DNA of 8,793 nucleotides from Bacillota bacterium (GTDB lineage Bacteria > Bacillota > Clostridia > Lachnospirales > Lachnospiraceae). Where the stretch lies: the NCBI GenBank assembly GCA_023398615.1, contig JAEWSD010000236.1, forward strand, positions 1 through 8,793. Direction: 5' to 3'. A program made the position numbers and the translations under genes. A model generated the notes under the pieces. That model searched no databases. It was not told the DNA's origin and was given only the letters and a program-made list of their open reading frames with translations. Shown in pieces: positions 1-7,323 of this stretch. Every line of letters starts with the position of its first letter. Position 1 is the stretch's first letter.

Positions 1-584
1 TACTGGAAACAAAATACTCCAGAATACCGGTATATGAAGATGACATTGATAATATCATAGGTGTTTTATATTTCAAGGATTTTATGAGGGCAGCCATAAA
101 AAAGGGATATCGGAATGTGGACATACGCTCCATCCTGATCAAACCATATCTTGTTCCCGAAAGTAAGGTCATTGATGATTTGTTTAAAGAATTACAGGAG
201 ACTAAAAATCACATTGCGGTATTGATAGACGAATACGGCAGATTCTCCGGAATCGTTACTATGGAAGACCTGGTAGAAGAAGTTATGGGAGACATTGAGG
301 ACGAATATGATAATACCCTTCCGAAGATTAAGAAGCTCGACAGCTCCACCTATATCATTGACGGATTGCTGACTATCGATGAGCTGAACTACAAATTAGA
401 TCTGAATATTTCTTCGGAAAATTACGAAACCATCTCGGGCTTCCTGATCGATACTATGGGAGAAATTCCGCAGGAACGCGATGACCGGACGATCGAGATT
501 GATAACCTGGTATTTAAAATAGAAAGTGTTAAGAAAAAACGAATCGATAAGATAAAATTATATATTGGCAGTAAAGAGGCATAA
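1..584 (+). CDS. CBS-pair / CorC_HlyC-domain membrane protein (hemolysin C / CNNM-like), C-terminal part, 5' end outside window
   Basis: The reading frame is open from base 3, well before the first ATG at 84, so this is the 3' end of a larger gene; 193 residues are visible. It opens in the end of a first CBS domain (motif YSRIPVYEDDIDNIIGVLY, then KDFM). A second CBS domain follows at about visible residues 41-103, with the typical HIAVLIDEYGRFSGIVTMED stretch followed by LVEEVMGDI. The C-terminus, about residues 110-190, is a CorC_HlyC domain, recognisable from the DGLLTIDELN and YETISGFLID segments and a basic tail. In this family an N-terminal DUF21/CNNM membrane domain precedes the CBS pair. 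Members are linked to Mg2+/Co2+ efflux or tolerance; the old hemolysin name is not a reliable function. The DUF21 part is not visible, so a soluble CorC-type protein lacking it remains possible. Stop TAA at 582-584, followed immediately by a terminator. Confidence 0.9.
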   Translation, partial: LETKYSRIPVYEDDIDNIIGVLYFKDFMRAAIKKGYRNVDIRSILIKPYLVPESKVIDDLFKELQETKNHIAVLIDEYGRFSGIVTMEDLVEEVMGDIEDEYDNTLPKIKKLDSSTYIIDGLLTIDELNYKLDLNISSENYETISGFLIDTMGEIPQERDDRTIEIDNLVFKIESVKKKRIDKIKLYIGSKEA

Positions 585-589
585 TTCAA

Positions 590-643
590 GGGGCTGCTGC
601 AAAACTCATACTACGTTATAAGTTTTGCAGCAGCCCCATTTTT
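590..643 (+). terminator. Rho-independent terminator of the CBS protein gene, between convergent genes
   Basis: A perfect 17-bp inverted repeat joins 590-606 (GGGGCTGCTGCAAAACT) to 621-637, and the stem can extend by 3 bp (608-610 with 617-619) past one mismatch. A run of five T follows at 639-643 on the + strand. It starts 6 bases after the CBS-gene stop and ends just before the convergent hppA stop at 654-656. On the - strand the bases after the stem read TTGAATTAT, a much weaker U-tract, so it probably terminates mainly the + transcript and at best partly the hppA transcript. Confidence 0.92.
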
Positions 644-653
644 ATACAATGAA

Positions 654-2744
654 TCAACCAAATATTGAAAACGTCAGGAATATTGTAGCAGTCAAAGAAG
701 CTATCAGAGTAACAACGGTTATCTGCGTATTTATGGAAGGGCCTGCCGTATCCTTAAACGGATCGCCTACGGTATCACCTACCACCGCTGATCTATGCGT
801 ATCTGAGTTTTTTCCGCCGTTATGGCCGGATTCGACATATTTCTTTGTATTATCCCAAAGACCGCCCGAGTTGGACATAAATAAGGCAAATATCAAACCG
901 CTTACAATATTACCGGTAATGAACCCGCCGATTGCCTGAACACCGCCTACAAAGCCTACCAGAAGCGTGGCAATAATCGTCATCAGGCCGGCAGGAATTA
1001 ATTCCTTTATAGCACCGTTCGTAGCAATCTCAATACATTTATCATATTCGGGAACAACACCTGCTTTACCTTCCTTAAGCCCGATGATCTCTCTGAACTG
1101 ACGATGAATCTCGCTGACCATACGCTGTGCATTCCTGTCAACACCTAACATCAGCATGGCGGAAAATACCGGAGGAATGGCGGCGCCAACCAGTAAACCG
1201 AAGAAAACGATAGGATTTACAACATCAAAACCGGTAATAACCTCTTTGCCCAATTCTACCGCCGCCGTATTCACCTCGCTGATAAAAGCTCCCAGCAGTG
1301 AAATTACGGTAAGTCCCGCAGCACCGATAGCAAAACCCTTTGTTATGGCTTTTACCGTATTGCCCGCACTGTCAAGGGAATCTGTTATTTCAAGGGCTTT
1401 ATCACCCAGATCACCCATTTCAACCAGACCGCGTGCATTATCTACGATCGGGCCGTAAGCATCATTGGATATAATCATACCTACTATGGAAAGCATTCCG
1501 ACCGCCGCCATAGAAATACCGAACATGGCATATCCGTCACCAAGCGGTTCACAGATCCGATAGGCTGCAAGAGCCGATATGCCGATACCTATCATGGCAG
1601 GCAATGTACTCATAAGTCCATATGATATACCGGATAAAATGGTAAAAGCAGGACCGGATTCCGAAGCCTTTGCAACCGCGTGAACCGGGGGCTTCGTATC
1701 GTCGGTAAAGTAATCACTTGCAATACCGATAATTAAGCCGACAGCCAGACCAATTGCGCTGGCCAGCCAGATTCTCCATTCGAATTTAAACAGATAGGTT
1801 GCAAGTGCCGTTAAAGCGCCAAAAATTACCGTTGTTACATAGGTATTACTGTTAAGCGCTCTGGTAGGATTGCCGTTTTCCTTCATATTGGCGGTTAAAA
1901 CGCCGACAATGGAAGCTAACAGTCCGATTGCCGCATAGCAGAAAACCATACTTGCATTTAAGGAACCGCCCTTCGCCCTGTCAAGACCAACTGCCATCAC
2001 AAGAGCAGCCGCCATGGAAGCAACATTAGAATCGAATAAATCTGCCCCCATACCGGCTACATCGCCTACATTATCTCCAACATTATCGGCAATTACAGCT
2101 GGATTTCTCGGATCATCCTCCGGTATCCCAAGCTCTACCTTACCAACCAGGTCGGCACTGATATCCGCAGTCTTCGTAAAGATACCGCCGCCTGCTTTCG
2201 CAAACAATGCCATTGAACTGGCACCGAAACTGAATCCTAAAAGTGCGGTTGTATTATCCGTCAGCAACATTACCAGGGTAACTCCCAGCAGGCTGGATCC
2301 GACTACTGCCATACCCATAACGGCGCCACCGCGAAAACCTGACATAAAGGAAGGTTTAATTCCTTTTGTGGAAGCTTCTGCCGCTTTAATATTTGCTATC
2401 GTTGCAATGCTGATTCCAACCTTACCGGCAATACCGGAAAATACTGTTCCGCATATATAAGCCACAGCCATTATAATATTCTCCGTAATATTCCCGCTCC
2501 ATATCGGTGAAGGAAGGAATATCAGGATAACAATTGCTGCTACAGAACAAAAACGAATCAGAGTCTTATACTCTTTCGCAAGAAAAGTGTTTGCGCCTTT
2601 TCGTATCAAGCTTCCCACTTCAGCTATCCGCTTATTAGAGGAAGGCTGAGATGCTACCCATTTATAAAGCCACAATGCGGCTCCAAAAGAGAGTATGGAA
2701 ATAATGATAGATACGGCCTGGAAAACTTCAACATTAATGCTCAT
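654..2744 (-). CDS. hppA: Membrane-bound proton-translocating inorganic pyrophosphatase (mPPase), probably K+-independent
   Basis: A complete 696-residue integral membrane protein, within the usual size range of bacterial mPPases. It hydrolyses PPi to two phosphates and pumps ions out of the cytoplasm, recovering energy from biosynthetic PPi. Family motifs in order are: DISADLVGKVE at 194-204 (usual form DVGADLVGKVE); IPEDDPRNP and ADNVGDNVGD at about 207-228; GADLFDSN at 233-240; GNTVKAITKG at 461-470; DNTKKYVE at 631-638; and GDTVGDPFKD at 656-665. These provide the Asp, Asn and Lys ligands for Mg2+-PPi. Many hydrophobic helices fill the rest, consistent with the family's 16-17 membrane segments. 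Lys465 and Thr468 match the A/K and G/T signature of K+-independent H+-PPases, so H+ pumping without K+ activation is inferred. Asp238 stands at the position of the gate Glu of Thermotoga-type enzymes. The ATG start has AGGAG 8 nt upstream (2753-2757). Convergent with the CBS gene. Confidence 0.97.
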   Translation of the reverse strand: MSINVEVFQAVSIIISILSFGAALWLYKWVASQPSSNKRIAEVGSLIRKGANTFLAKEYKTLIRFCSVAAIVILIFLPSPIWSGNITENIIMAVAYICGTVFSGIAGKVGISIATIANIKAAEASTKGIKPSFMSGFRGGAVMGMAVVGSSLLGVTLVMLLTDNTTALLGFSFGASSMALFAKAGGGIFTKTADISADLVGKVELGIPEDDPRNPAVIADNVGDNVGDVAGMGADLFDSNVASMAAALVMAVGLDRAKGGSLNASMVFCYAAIGLLASIVGVLTANMKENGNPTRALNSNTYVTTVIFGALTALATYLFKFEWRIWLASAIGLAVGLIIGIASDYFTDDTKPPVHAVAKASESGPAFTILSGISYGLMSTLPAMIGIGISALAAYRICEPLGDGYAMFGISMAAVGMLSIVGMIISNDAYGPIVDNARGLVEMGDLGDKALEITDSLDSAGNTVKAITKGFAIGAAGLTVISLLGAFISEVNTAAVELGKEVITGFDVVNPIVFFGLLVGAAIPPVFSAMLMLGVDRNAQRMVSEIHRQFREIIGLKEGKAGVVPEYDKCIEIATNGAIKELIPAGLMTIIATLLVGFVGGVQAIGGFITGNIVSGLIFALFMSNSGGLWDNTKKYVESGHNGGKNSDTHRSAVVGDTVGDPFKDTAGPSINTQITVVTLIASLTATIFLTFSIFG

Positions 2745-2790
2745 CTTTTCATCTCCTATTAAATTATTATGCTATTTCGCCACAATACAG

Positions 2791-2819
2791 ATAGTAACAC
2801 TTTCGTTTCTTTTGTTCAA
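2791..2819 (-). promoter_or_regulatory. Candidate sigma-A promoter of hppA
   Basis: Read on the - strand: TTGAAC (2814-2819), a spacer of exactly 17 bases, then TACTAT (2791-2796), preceded by TG one base upstream, giving an extended -10 (TGTTACTAT). Each hexamer matches its consensus at 4 of 6 positions. Transcription would begin near 2783-2785, leaving a leader of about 40 nt that contains the AGGAG ribosome binding site of hppA. Found by eye. Confidence 0.6.
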
Positions 2820-3033
2820 TAGGAATTTGATTTTAATTCAAACAATTAGCACATTATACAAATCTGGGACCGTTTTAGCAGATTATATTTAGTGATTTTG
2901 TTTAGTATTTCGACTTATTTTGTCATTAAATATCAACAATCACCAAATTAAGCCTTTAATCCGTTTGGGAATTTTAGGAAAATATATAAGCGCACTAAAT
3001 TTATTATATGCATACCCTTTCATGATGAGTACA
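2820..3033. other. AT-rich intergenic spacer without a gene
   Basis: This stretch lies between the hppA promoter and the V-ATPase operon terminator, within a 393-bp gap between coding regions. I see no credible coding region, tRNA or recognisable riboswitch. It contains two TATAAT-like sites on the - strand (2853-2858 and 2882-2887) without convincing -35 partners. A short inverted repeat, TTTGA/TCAAA (2826-2830 and 2838-2842), lies just upstream of the hppA -35. It could be an operator or an UP-like AT-rich element, but it is too weak to call. Confidence 0.5.
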
Positions 3034-3115
3034 TAAAAAATAAGACTGCCGCAGACCTAATATTGTAAACTTCTTCATTCACAAGTTAACAATTTTTAAG
3101 TTCCGCAGCAGTCCC
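3034..3115 (-). terminator. Rho-independent terminator of the V-type ATPase operon
   Basis: Read on the - strand, GACTGCTGCGGAA (3101-3113) pairs with the complement of 3044-3055, with two G.U wobbles (3050/3107 and 3053/3104). An upper stem is formed by 3062-3072 with 3083-3093 with one mismatch. It is followed by a U-rich tail (TTATTTTTTATG, complement of 3031-3042). On the + strand the wobbles would be C.A and A.C mismatches, which supports - strand use. It begins about 23 bases after the subunit D stop, marking the end of the operon and separating it from hppA. Confidence 0.88.
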
Positions 3116-3137
3116 TTTCCATGAGTCATCCGCCGGA

Positions 3138-3803
3138 TTAATCGTTTATACGCTCACTGTAATGATGGGCCTGTTCCAGCATCATGTCCTTTACCTTCAT
3201 CAGACGTATCTGAGTACTGCGTTCATTCTCATCCAGTTTCATCTTAATATACTTTATATTTTCCTGCATCTCAGGAATCATAACGTGTTCCAGTGCATTA
3301 ACGCGGCGCCTTGTCTTTTCGATCTCGGCAGCCATCAGCTGGCAGGACTTCTCGCATTCGGCCAGACGGAGCATATCCGGAAGAATATCCTGCAGGGACG
3401 CTACGGCTGCATCCAAATCACTGGAGGTAAATGCAAACCCGTACGGATAGATATCGTTTGCATCCGGCGTCTTCGTCTTATAAGTAAATACGGGGATATC
3501 GACACTCATCACATTACGCGCGCCTGTCTCAAGATATACCTCCTGCTTCGGTGCCATTAACGCAACATTTAGTACTTCATCCTCCATGCCTGAACGGGCC
3601 AGCACAAAGTTTTTGTTTGCCGCAGTAATACCAGCCTCCACCTTTTCCCGCAAGGCTCTGTTCTCCCGTACCAGTTCCAGGAATTGACGCATTAATTCAT
3701 CCCGCTTATCCTTCAGCAGCTTATGGCCGCGTACGGCCATGACCAATTTTTTCTTGATGCGGGTCAATTCCATACGCGTCGGATTAACATGTGTTTTAGC
3801 CAA
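3138..3803 (-). CDS. atpD: V-type ATP synthase/ATPase subunit D (central rotor shaft), TTG start
   Basis: Subunit D forms the long antiparallel coiled-coil shaft that turns inside the A3B3 head and links to the membrane ring through subunit F and the ring adaptor. The protein is 221 residues from the chosen start. The N-terminus shows the family hallmark VNPTRMELTRIKKKL, then RGHKLLKDKRDELMRQF, and heptad-like charged helices continue. The C-terminal half returns as a second long helix (EIEKTRRRVNALEHVMIP and onwards), as expected for a hairpin shaft. Start choice: a longer version would begin with GTG at 3812, but that GTG lies inside the AGGAGG site (3812-3817). The TTG at 3803 sits 8 nt from AGGAGG and gives MAKTHVNPTRM, which fits family N-termini. 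It lies 38 nt after subunit B and is the last gene before the operon terminator. Equivalent to NtpD of Enterococcus hirae. Confidence 0.93.
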   Translation of the reverse strand: MAKTHVNPTRMELTRIKKKLVMAVRGHKLLKDKRDELMRQFLELVRENRALREKVEAGITAANKNFVLARSGMEDEVLNVALMAPKQEVYLETGARNVMSVDIPVFTYKTKTPDANDIYPYGFAFTSSDLDAAVASLQDILPDMLRLAECEKSCQLMAAEIEKTRRRVNALEHVMIPEMQENIKYIKMKLDENERSTQIRLMKVKDMMLEQAHHYSERIND

Positions 3804-3811
3804 AAACAGCA

Positions 3812-3817
3812 CCTCCT
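3812..3817 (-). promoter_or_regulatory. Ribosome binding site that fixes the subunit D start
   Basis: AGGAGG on the - strand, a full match to the core Shine-Dalgarno. It overlaps the in-frame GTG at 3810-3812, leaving no spacing for it, whereas the TTG at 3801-3803 is at the ideal 8-nt distance. An in-frame CTG at 3807-3809 would be only 2 nt away. Confidence 0.8.
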
Positions 3818-3841
3818 TCCTGCATCTTCCTCATCAATACT

Positions 3842-5212
3842 TTATTGGCCATAATATTTGTCAAGGAATTCTTCCCGGATTCTCTTAAGCTCGGTTCTGG
3901 GTAGAATTCCCAAAAGTTTCCATCCAAGTTCCAGAGTCTCCTCAATATCCCGGTTTGTATGGTATCCCTGGGACACATACTCCTGCTCGAAGGCATCGGA
4001 GAATTTCGCGTAAAGCTTGTCGATATCCGTCAAAGCCGCCTCGCCCAATACTACCATCAATTCCTTTGCCTCCTTGCCTCTTGCATAGGCCGCAAACAGC
4101 TGGTTCATCGTATTGGCATGATCCGCACGCGTTTTCCCATCTCCAATACCTTTATCCTTAAGACGTGAAAGCGACGGCAATACATCAATCGGCGGAGTGA
4201 TACCCTGACGGAAGAGATCACGGCTTAATATAATCTGACCCTCCGTGATATAACCGGTAAGGTCGGGAATCGGATGCGTCTTATCATCTTCAGGCATGGT
4301 TAAGATAGGAATCATTGTGATGCTTCCTGTCTTTCCTTTCTGACGGCCTGCCCTTTCATACAGGGAAGCAAGATCGGTATACATATAGCCCGGATATCCA
4401 CGGCGTCCCGGAACCTCTTTTCTGGCAGCCGATATTTCACGCAGGGAATCGGCATAATTCGTGATATCGGTAAGGATAACAAGTACATGCATATCCTTTT
4501 CAAATGCAAGATATTCGGCGGCAGTCAAAGCCATACGCGGCGTAGCAATACGCTCCACGGCCGGATCGTTTGCCAGATTGATAAACATAACCGCGCGGTC
4601 AATCGCACCTGTCTCACGAAAGCTTTCCGTAAAGAAATTCGCTTCCTCAAAGGTAATACCCATAGCCGCAAACACTACGGCAAACTGCTCATTTGTTCCG
4701 CGCACCTTTGCCTGGCGGGCGATCTGCGCCGCAAGATCGGCATGGGGCAGACCGCTTGCCGAAAAGATCGGCAGCTTTTGTCCGCGGACCAGCGTGTTCA
4801 GTCCGTCTATCGCCGATACTCCTGTCTGGATAAACTCCTGCGGATAGTTTCTGGCCGCAGGATTCATAGGGAGCCCGTTGATATCCATACGCTTGTCGGG
4901 CAGGATCTCAGGCCCCTTATCGATGGGCCGTCCCAAACCGTCAAACACACGGCTTAACATATCTTCCGACACCCCAAGCTCCATACTGCGGCCCAGGAAG
5001 CGTACCTTGCTGTTTGACAGGTTGATTCCGGTTGAGCTTTCAAATAACTGCACCAGGGCGTTGCCTTTATCTATTTCAAGCACCTTGCAGCGGCGTTTTT
5101 CACCGTTTGCAAGTTCTATTTCCGCTAACTCGTTATAGGAAACATTTTCAACACCGCGTACCAGCATCAGAGGGCCCGCTACCTCCTGAATGGTTCTGTA
5201 TTCTTTTGGCAT
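3842..5212 (-). CDS. atpB: V-type ATP synthase/ATPase subunit B (regulatory, non-catalytic head subunit)
   Basis: Complete, 456 residues, normal for bacterial V-type B subunits. It alternates with subunit A in the A3B3 head. The N-terminal beta-barrel begins YRTIQEVAGPLMLVRGV. The central domain has QTGVSAIDGLNTLVRGQKLPIFSASGLPH written across residues 129-157 (shown here only as a landmark: VSAIDGLNTLVRGQ, then SASGLPH). The P-loop position therefore lacks the GKT of a working Walker A, as is usual for B subunits. Arg350 in LPSLSRL matches the arginine finger that reaches into the neighbouring catalytic site of subunit A. Its ATG overlaps the subunit A stop by one base (TAATG), with a perfect AGGAGG (5220-5225) 7 nt upstream, so translation is probably coupled to A and helps keep the 3:3 ratio. 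Equivalent to E. hirae NtpB. Confidence 0.98.
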   Translation of the reverse strand: MPKEYRTIQEVAGPLMLVRGVENVSYNELAEIELANGEKRRCKVLEIDKGNALVQLFESSTGINLSNSKVRFLGRSMELGVSEDMLSRVFDGLGRPIDKGPEILPDKRMDINGLPMNPAARNYPQEFIQTGVSAIDGLNTLVRGQKLPIFSASGLPHADLAAQIARQAKVRGTNEQFAVVFAAMGITFEEANFFTESFRETGAIDRAVMFINLANDPAVERIATPRMALTAAEYLAFEKDMHVLVILTDITNYADSLREISAARKEVPGRRGYPGYMYTDLASLYERAGRQKGKTGSITMIPILTMPEDDKTHPIPDLTGYITEGQIILSRDLFRQGITPPIDVLPSLSRLKDKGIGDGKTRADHANTMNQLFAAYARGKEAKELMVVLGEAALTDIDKLYAKFSDAFEQEYVSQGYHTNRDIEETLELGWKLLGILPRTELKRIREEFLDKYYGQ

Positions 5213-6981
5213 TAGGATTCCTCCTTTTGTTTCAGCCCGTCAATTTCCTGATGCAGGCTGTTTATAATATCATTATATTCTTTCTCCATACTGTCATTGG
5301 CGATATATTTAAAACGGCCGATTTTTTCACGTACCGGCAGCTTCACGATATCATCCACCGCAATGCCGTTGTTTAACGCTTCGGAGGCAATATCAAAGAA
5401 ATTCAGAACAAGCTCCATCATTCTAAACTGCTTGTCCAGATGCGTATAGGTATCCACTTCATGGAACGCATCCTGATGCAGATAATCCTCACGAATCGAA
5501 CGCGCCGCCTCCAGCTTTAAGCGGTCCGGTGCGGAAAGGGCATCCATTCCGACAAGCTTTACGATCTCTTCAAGCTCCGACTCGTCATGCAGTATACGCA
5601 TGATTCGTGCACGGTGTTCCATCCAGCTTCCGTCCACATTCGTATTAAACCATTTATCCATGTTATTAACATACAGGGAGTAGCTTGTCAGCCAGTTAAC
5701 CGCCGGGAAATGCCTTTTATAAGCCAGATTGGAATCCAGGCTCCAGAATACCTTTACGATACGCAGAGTCGCCTGGGATACCGGTTCCGAAATATCACCG
5801 CCCGGAGGAGACACCGCACCGATAACAGATAAGGCGCCTTCCCTTCCTTCCCTGCCAAGCGATATCACCCTGCCGGCACGCTCATAGAACTGTGCCAGAC
5901 GACTTCCCAGATATGCGGGATAGCCCTCTTCACCGGGCATTTCCTCAAGACGTCCCGACATTTCACGAAGTGCCTCCGCCCAACGGGAGGTAGAATCCGC
6001 CATAAGTGCTACGGAATAACCCATATCACGGAAATATTCGGCAATCGTAATTCCCACATAAATGGATGCTTCACGTGCGGCAACAGGCATATCCGAGGTA
6101 TTTGCAATCAATACGGTCCTCTCCATCAGGGAATGCCCCGTCTTCGGATCCTTCAATTCGGGAAATTCGTTCAGAACGTCCGTCATCTCATTTCCGCGTT
6201 CGCCGCAGCCGATGTAAACAACAATATCCGCTTCCGCCCATTTTGCCAGCTGATGCTGCACCACCGTCTTACCGCTGCCGAAAGGCCCCGGAACTGCTGC
6301 CACACCGCCCTTTGCAATCGGGAAAAGTGTATCGATAACCCTCTGCCCGGTAACTAACGGCATGGTCGGCGACAGCTTTTCGCCATATGGCCTGCCCACG
6401 CGGACCGGCCATTTCTGCATCATGGTAACAGCCGTCGTGCTGCCGTCCGCATTTTCCAGTACCGCTACCGTATCTTCGATGGTATAATCACCTTCTGAAA
6501 TCGATTGGATCTTTCCTTTCATATTTACGGGTATCATAATCTTATGCATTACGATTTCTGTTTCAAGAACCGTACCGATGATGTCACCGCCCTGCACTTC
6601 GTCTCCCGCCGCAACCGCCGGTACAAAATGCCACTTTTCAGAGCGTTTCAGAGACGGGATTTCAACACCCCTCGTCAGATTATTGCCGGTGCTGTTCATA
6701 ATATCCACCAGTGGGCGCTGGATTCCGTCAAATATACTGCCGATCAGTCCCGGCCCAAGCTCAACGCTAAGCGGAGCACCCGTCGATTCAACCGGTTCAC
6801 CCGGCCCCAATCCCGAGGTTTCCTCATATACCTGTATGGAAGCCTGGTCGCCGTGCATTTCTATGATTTCACCGATTAACCGCTGTTCACTGACACGCAC
6901 CACGTCAAACATATTGGCATCCCGCATACCTTCGGCAATAACCAACGGGCCGGCAACTTTTTTAATCGTGCCTTTACTCAT
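5212..6981 (-). CDS. atpA: V-type ATP synthase/ATPase catalytic subunit A
   Basis: Complete, 589 residues from the chosen start, matching the family size. This is the catalytic subunit that binds and hydrolyses (or makes) ATP in the V1 head. Visible features: N-terminal barrel (GTIKKVAGPLVIAEGM); the A-subunit-specific non-homologous insertion at about residues 115-190, with WHFVPAV and the GDIIGTV region; Walker A GPFGSGKT at 232-239; GERGNEM at 260-266, containing the catalytic Glu261; then ADSTSRWAEALREMSGRL and EEGYPAYLGSRLAQFYERAGR around the Walker B and adenine-binding regions. The C-terminal domain is helical. Start choice: an in-frame GTG at 6993 lies within the AGGTGA Shine-Dalgarno, while the ATG at 6981 follows it by 8 nt and gives MSKGTIKKVAGP. 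It lies 24 nt after subunit F and overlaps B. Equivalent to E. hirae NtpA. Confidence 0.98.
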   Translation of the reverse strand: MSKGTIKKVAGPLVIAEGMRDANMFDVVRVSEQRLIGEIIEMHGDQASIQVYEETSGLGPGEPVESTGAPLSVELGPGLIGSIFDGIQRPLVDIMNSTGNNLTRGVEIPSLKRSEKWHFVPAVAAGDEVQGGDIIGTVLETEIVMHKIMIPVNMKGKIQSISEGDYTIEDTVAVLENADGSTTAVTMMQKWPVRVGRPYGEKLSPTMPLVTGQRVIDTLFPIAKGGVAAVPGPFGSGKTVVQHQLAKWAEADIVVYIGCGERGNEMTDVLNEFPELKDPKTGHSLMERTVLIANTSDMPVAAREASIYVGITIAEYFRDMGYSVALMADSTSRWAEALREMSGRLEEMPGEEGYPAYLGSRLAQFYERAGRVISLGREGREGALSVIGAVSPPGGDISEPVSQATLRIVKVFWSLDSNLAYKRHFPAVNWLTSYSLYVNNMDKWFNTNVDGSWMEHRARIMRILHDESELEEIVKLVGMDALSAPDRLKLEAARSIREDYLHQDAFHEVDTYTHLDKQFRMMELVLNFFDIASEALNNGIAVDDIVKLPVREKIGRFKYIANDSMEKEYNDIINSLHQEIDGLKQKEES

Positions 6982-6989
6982 TATTTTAT

Positions 6990-6995
6990 TCACCT
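6990..6995 (-). promoter_or_regulatory. Ribosome binding site that fixes the subunit A start
   Basis: AGGTGA on the - strand, part of the extended anti-Shine-Dalgarno complement AGGAGGTGA, preceded by GGC. It contains the in-frame GTG (6991-6993), so that codon is unlikely to be the start. The ATG at 6979-6981 is 8 nt downstream. An upstream ATG at 6998-7000 is out of frame and stops after four codons. Confidence 0.7.
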
Positions 6996-7005
6996 GCCAT
7001 TTAAT

Positions 7006-7323
7006 TTAATTGTTAAATATGATATCGGAGCCAACTGCCTGCTCCACTGATTTCTTAACATTACGCATACCCGTTCCGGTATTCCCGGAGACGCCCGGGA
7101 TCGGAATGATCGCCGGCAGCCTGTCCGTACGGTAACGGTCAATTTCCGGCTCCAATACCGCCTGCAGGCTTTCCGTCAGGTAGATTACCGCATACTGCCC
7201 CTCGGCAAGCTTCCGAAGCTGTTTCCCGGCCTCTTCAGCATTGCTTACCGGATAGGTATCAAGCCCTAGAGCCGCGAATCCGTAAATACTGTCTCTGTCA
7301 CCTAACACTGCTATTCTATACAT
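7006..7323 (-). CDS. atpF: V-type ATP synthase/ATPase subunit F (rotor, binds subunit D)
   Basis: Complete, 105 residues, typical for the family. Subunit F is a small Rossmann-like protein that sits on the lower part of the D shaft and takes part in rotation and regulation. Diagnostic segments are YRIAVLGDRDSIYGFAALGL at the N-terminus, YAVIYLTESL in the middle, and LPAIIPIPGVSGNTGTGM followed by a helical C-terminus. Its ATG overlaps the subunit C stop by 8 nt (7316-7323), with GAGGG at 7330-7334, 6 nt upstream, so it is likely translated in a coupled way. This gene is called ntpG in the E. hirae naming. Confidence 0.97.
   Translation of the reverse strand: MYRIAVLGDRDSIYGFAALGLDTYPVSNAEEAGKQLRKLAEGQYAVIYLTESLQAVLEPEIDRYRTDRLPAIIPIPGVSGNTGTGMRNVKKSVEQAVGSDIIFNN

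Noticed and set aside
590..637. Perfect inverted repeat as a mobile-element end or attachment site
   Set aside because: It directly follows a stop codon, has a T-run and no transposase or target duplication nearby; a terminator explains it fully.
2014..2460. Open + strand frame opposite hppA
   Set aside because: Low-complexity Ser/Pro/Ala-rich translation, exactly antisense to conserved hppA motifs; no family resemblance.
2853..2887. Two TATAAT-like - strand sites as the hppA promoter
   Set aside because: No acceptable -35 at 16-18 bases; the TTGAAC/extended TACTAT pair nearer the gene is better. The region is AT-rich, so chance matches are expected.
2870..3030. Riboswitch or structured leader upstream of hppA
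   Set aside because: Only short scattered inverted repeats, no recognisable aptamer core, and the preferred promoter lies downstream of it.
3796..3996. - strand frame spanning the subunit B/D junction
   Set aside because: Overlaps the 3' end of subunit B in another frame and includes the ribosome site of D; composition is not protein-like.
4461..5138. Several + strand open frames opposite subunit B
   Set aside because: They overlap one another and the strongly conserved subunit B on the other strand; shadows of its codon usage.
6505..7009. + strand open frames opposite the start of subunit A
   Set aside because: Antisense to conserved catalytic subunit sequence, with mutually overlapping frames and no recognisable domain.
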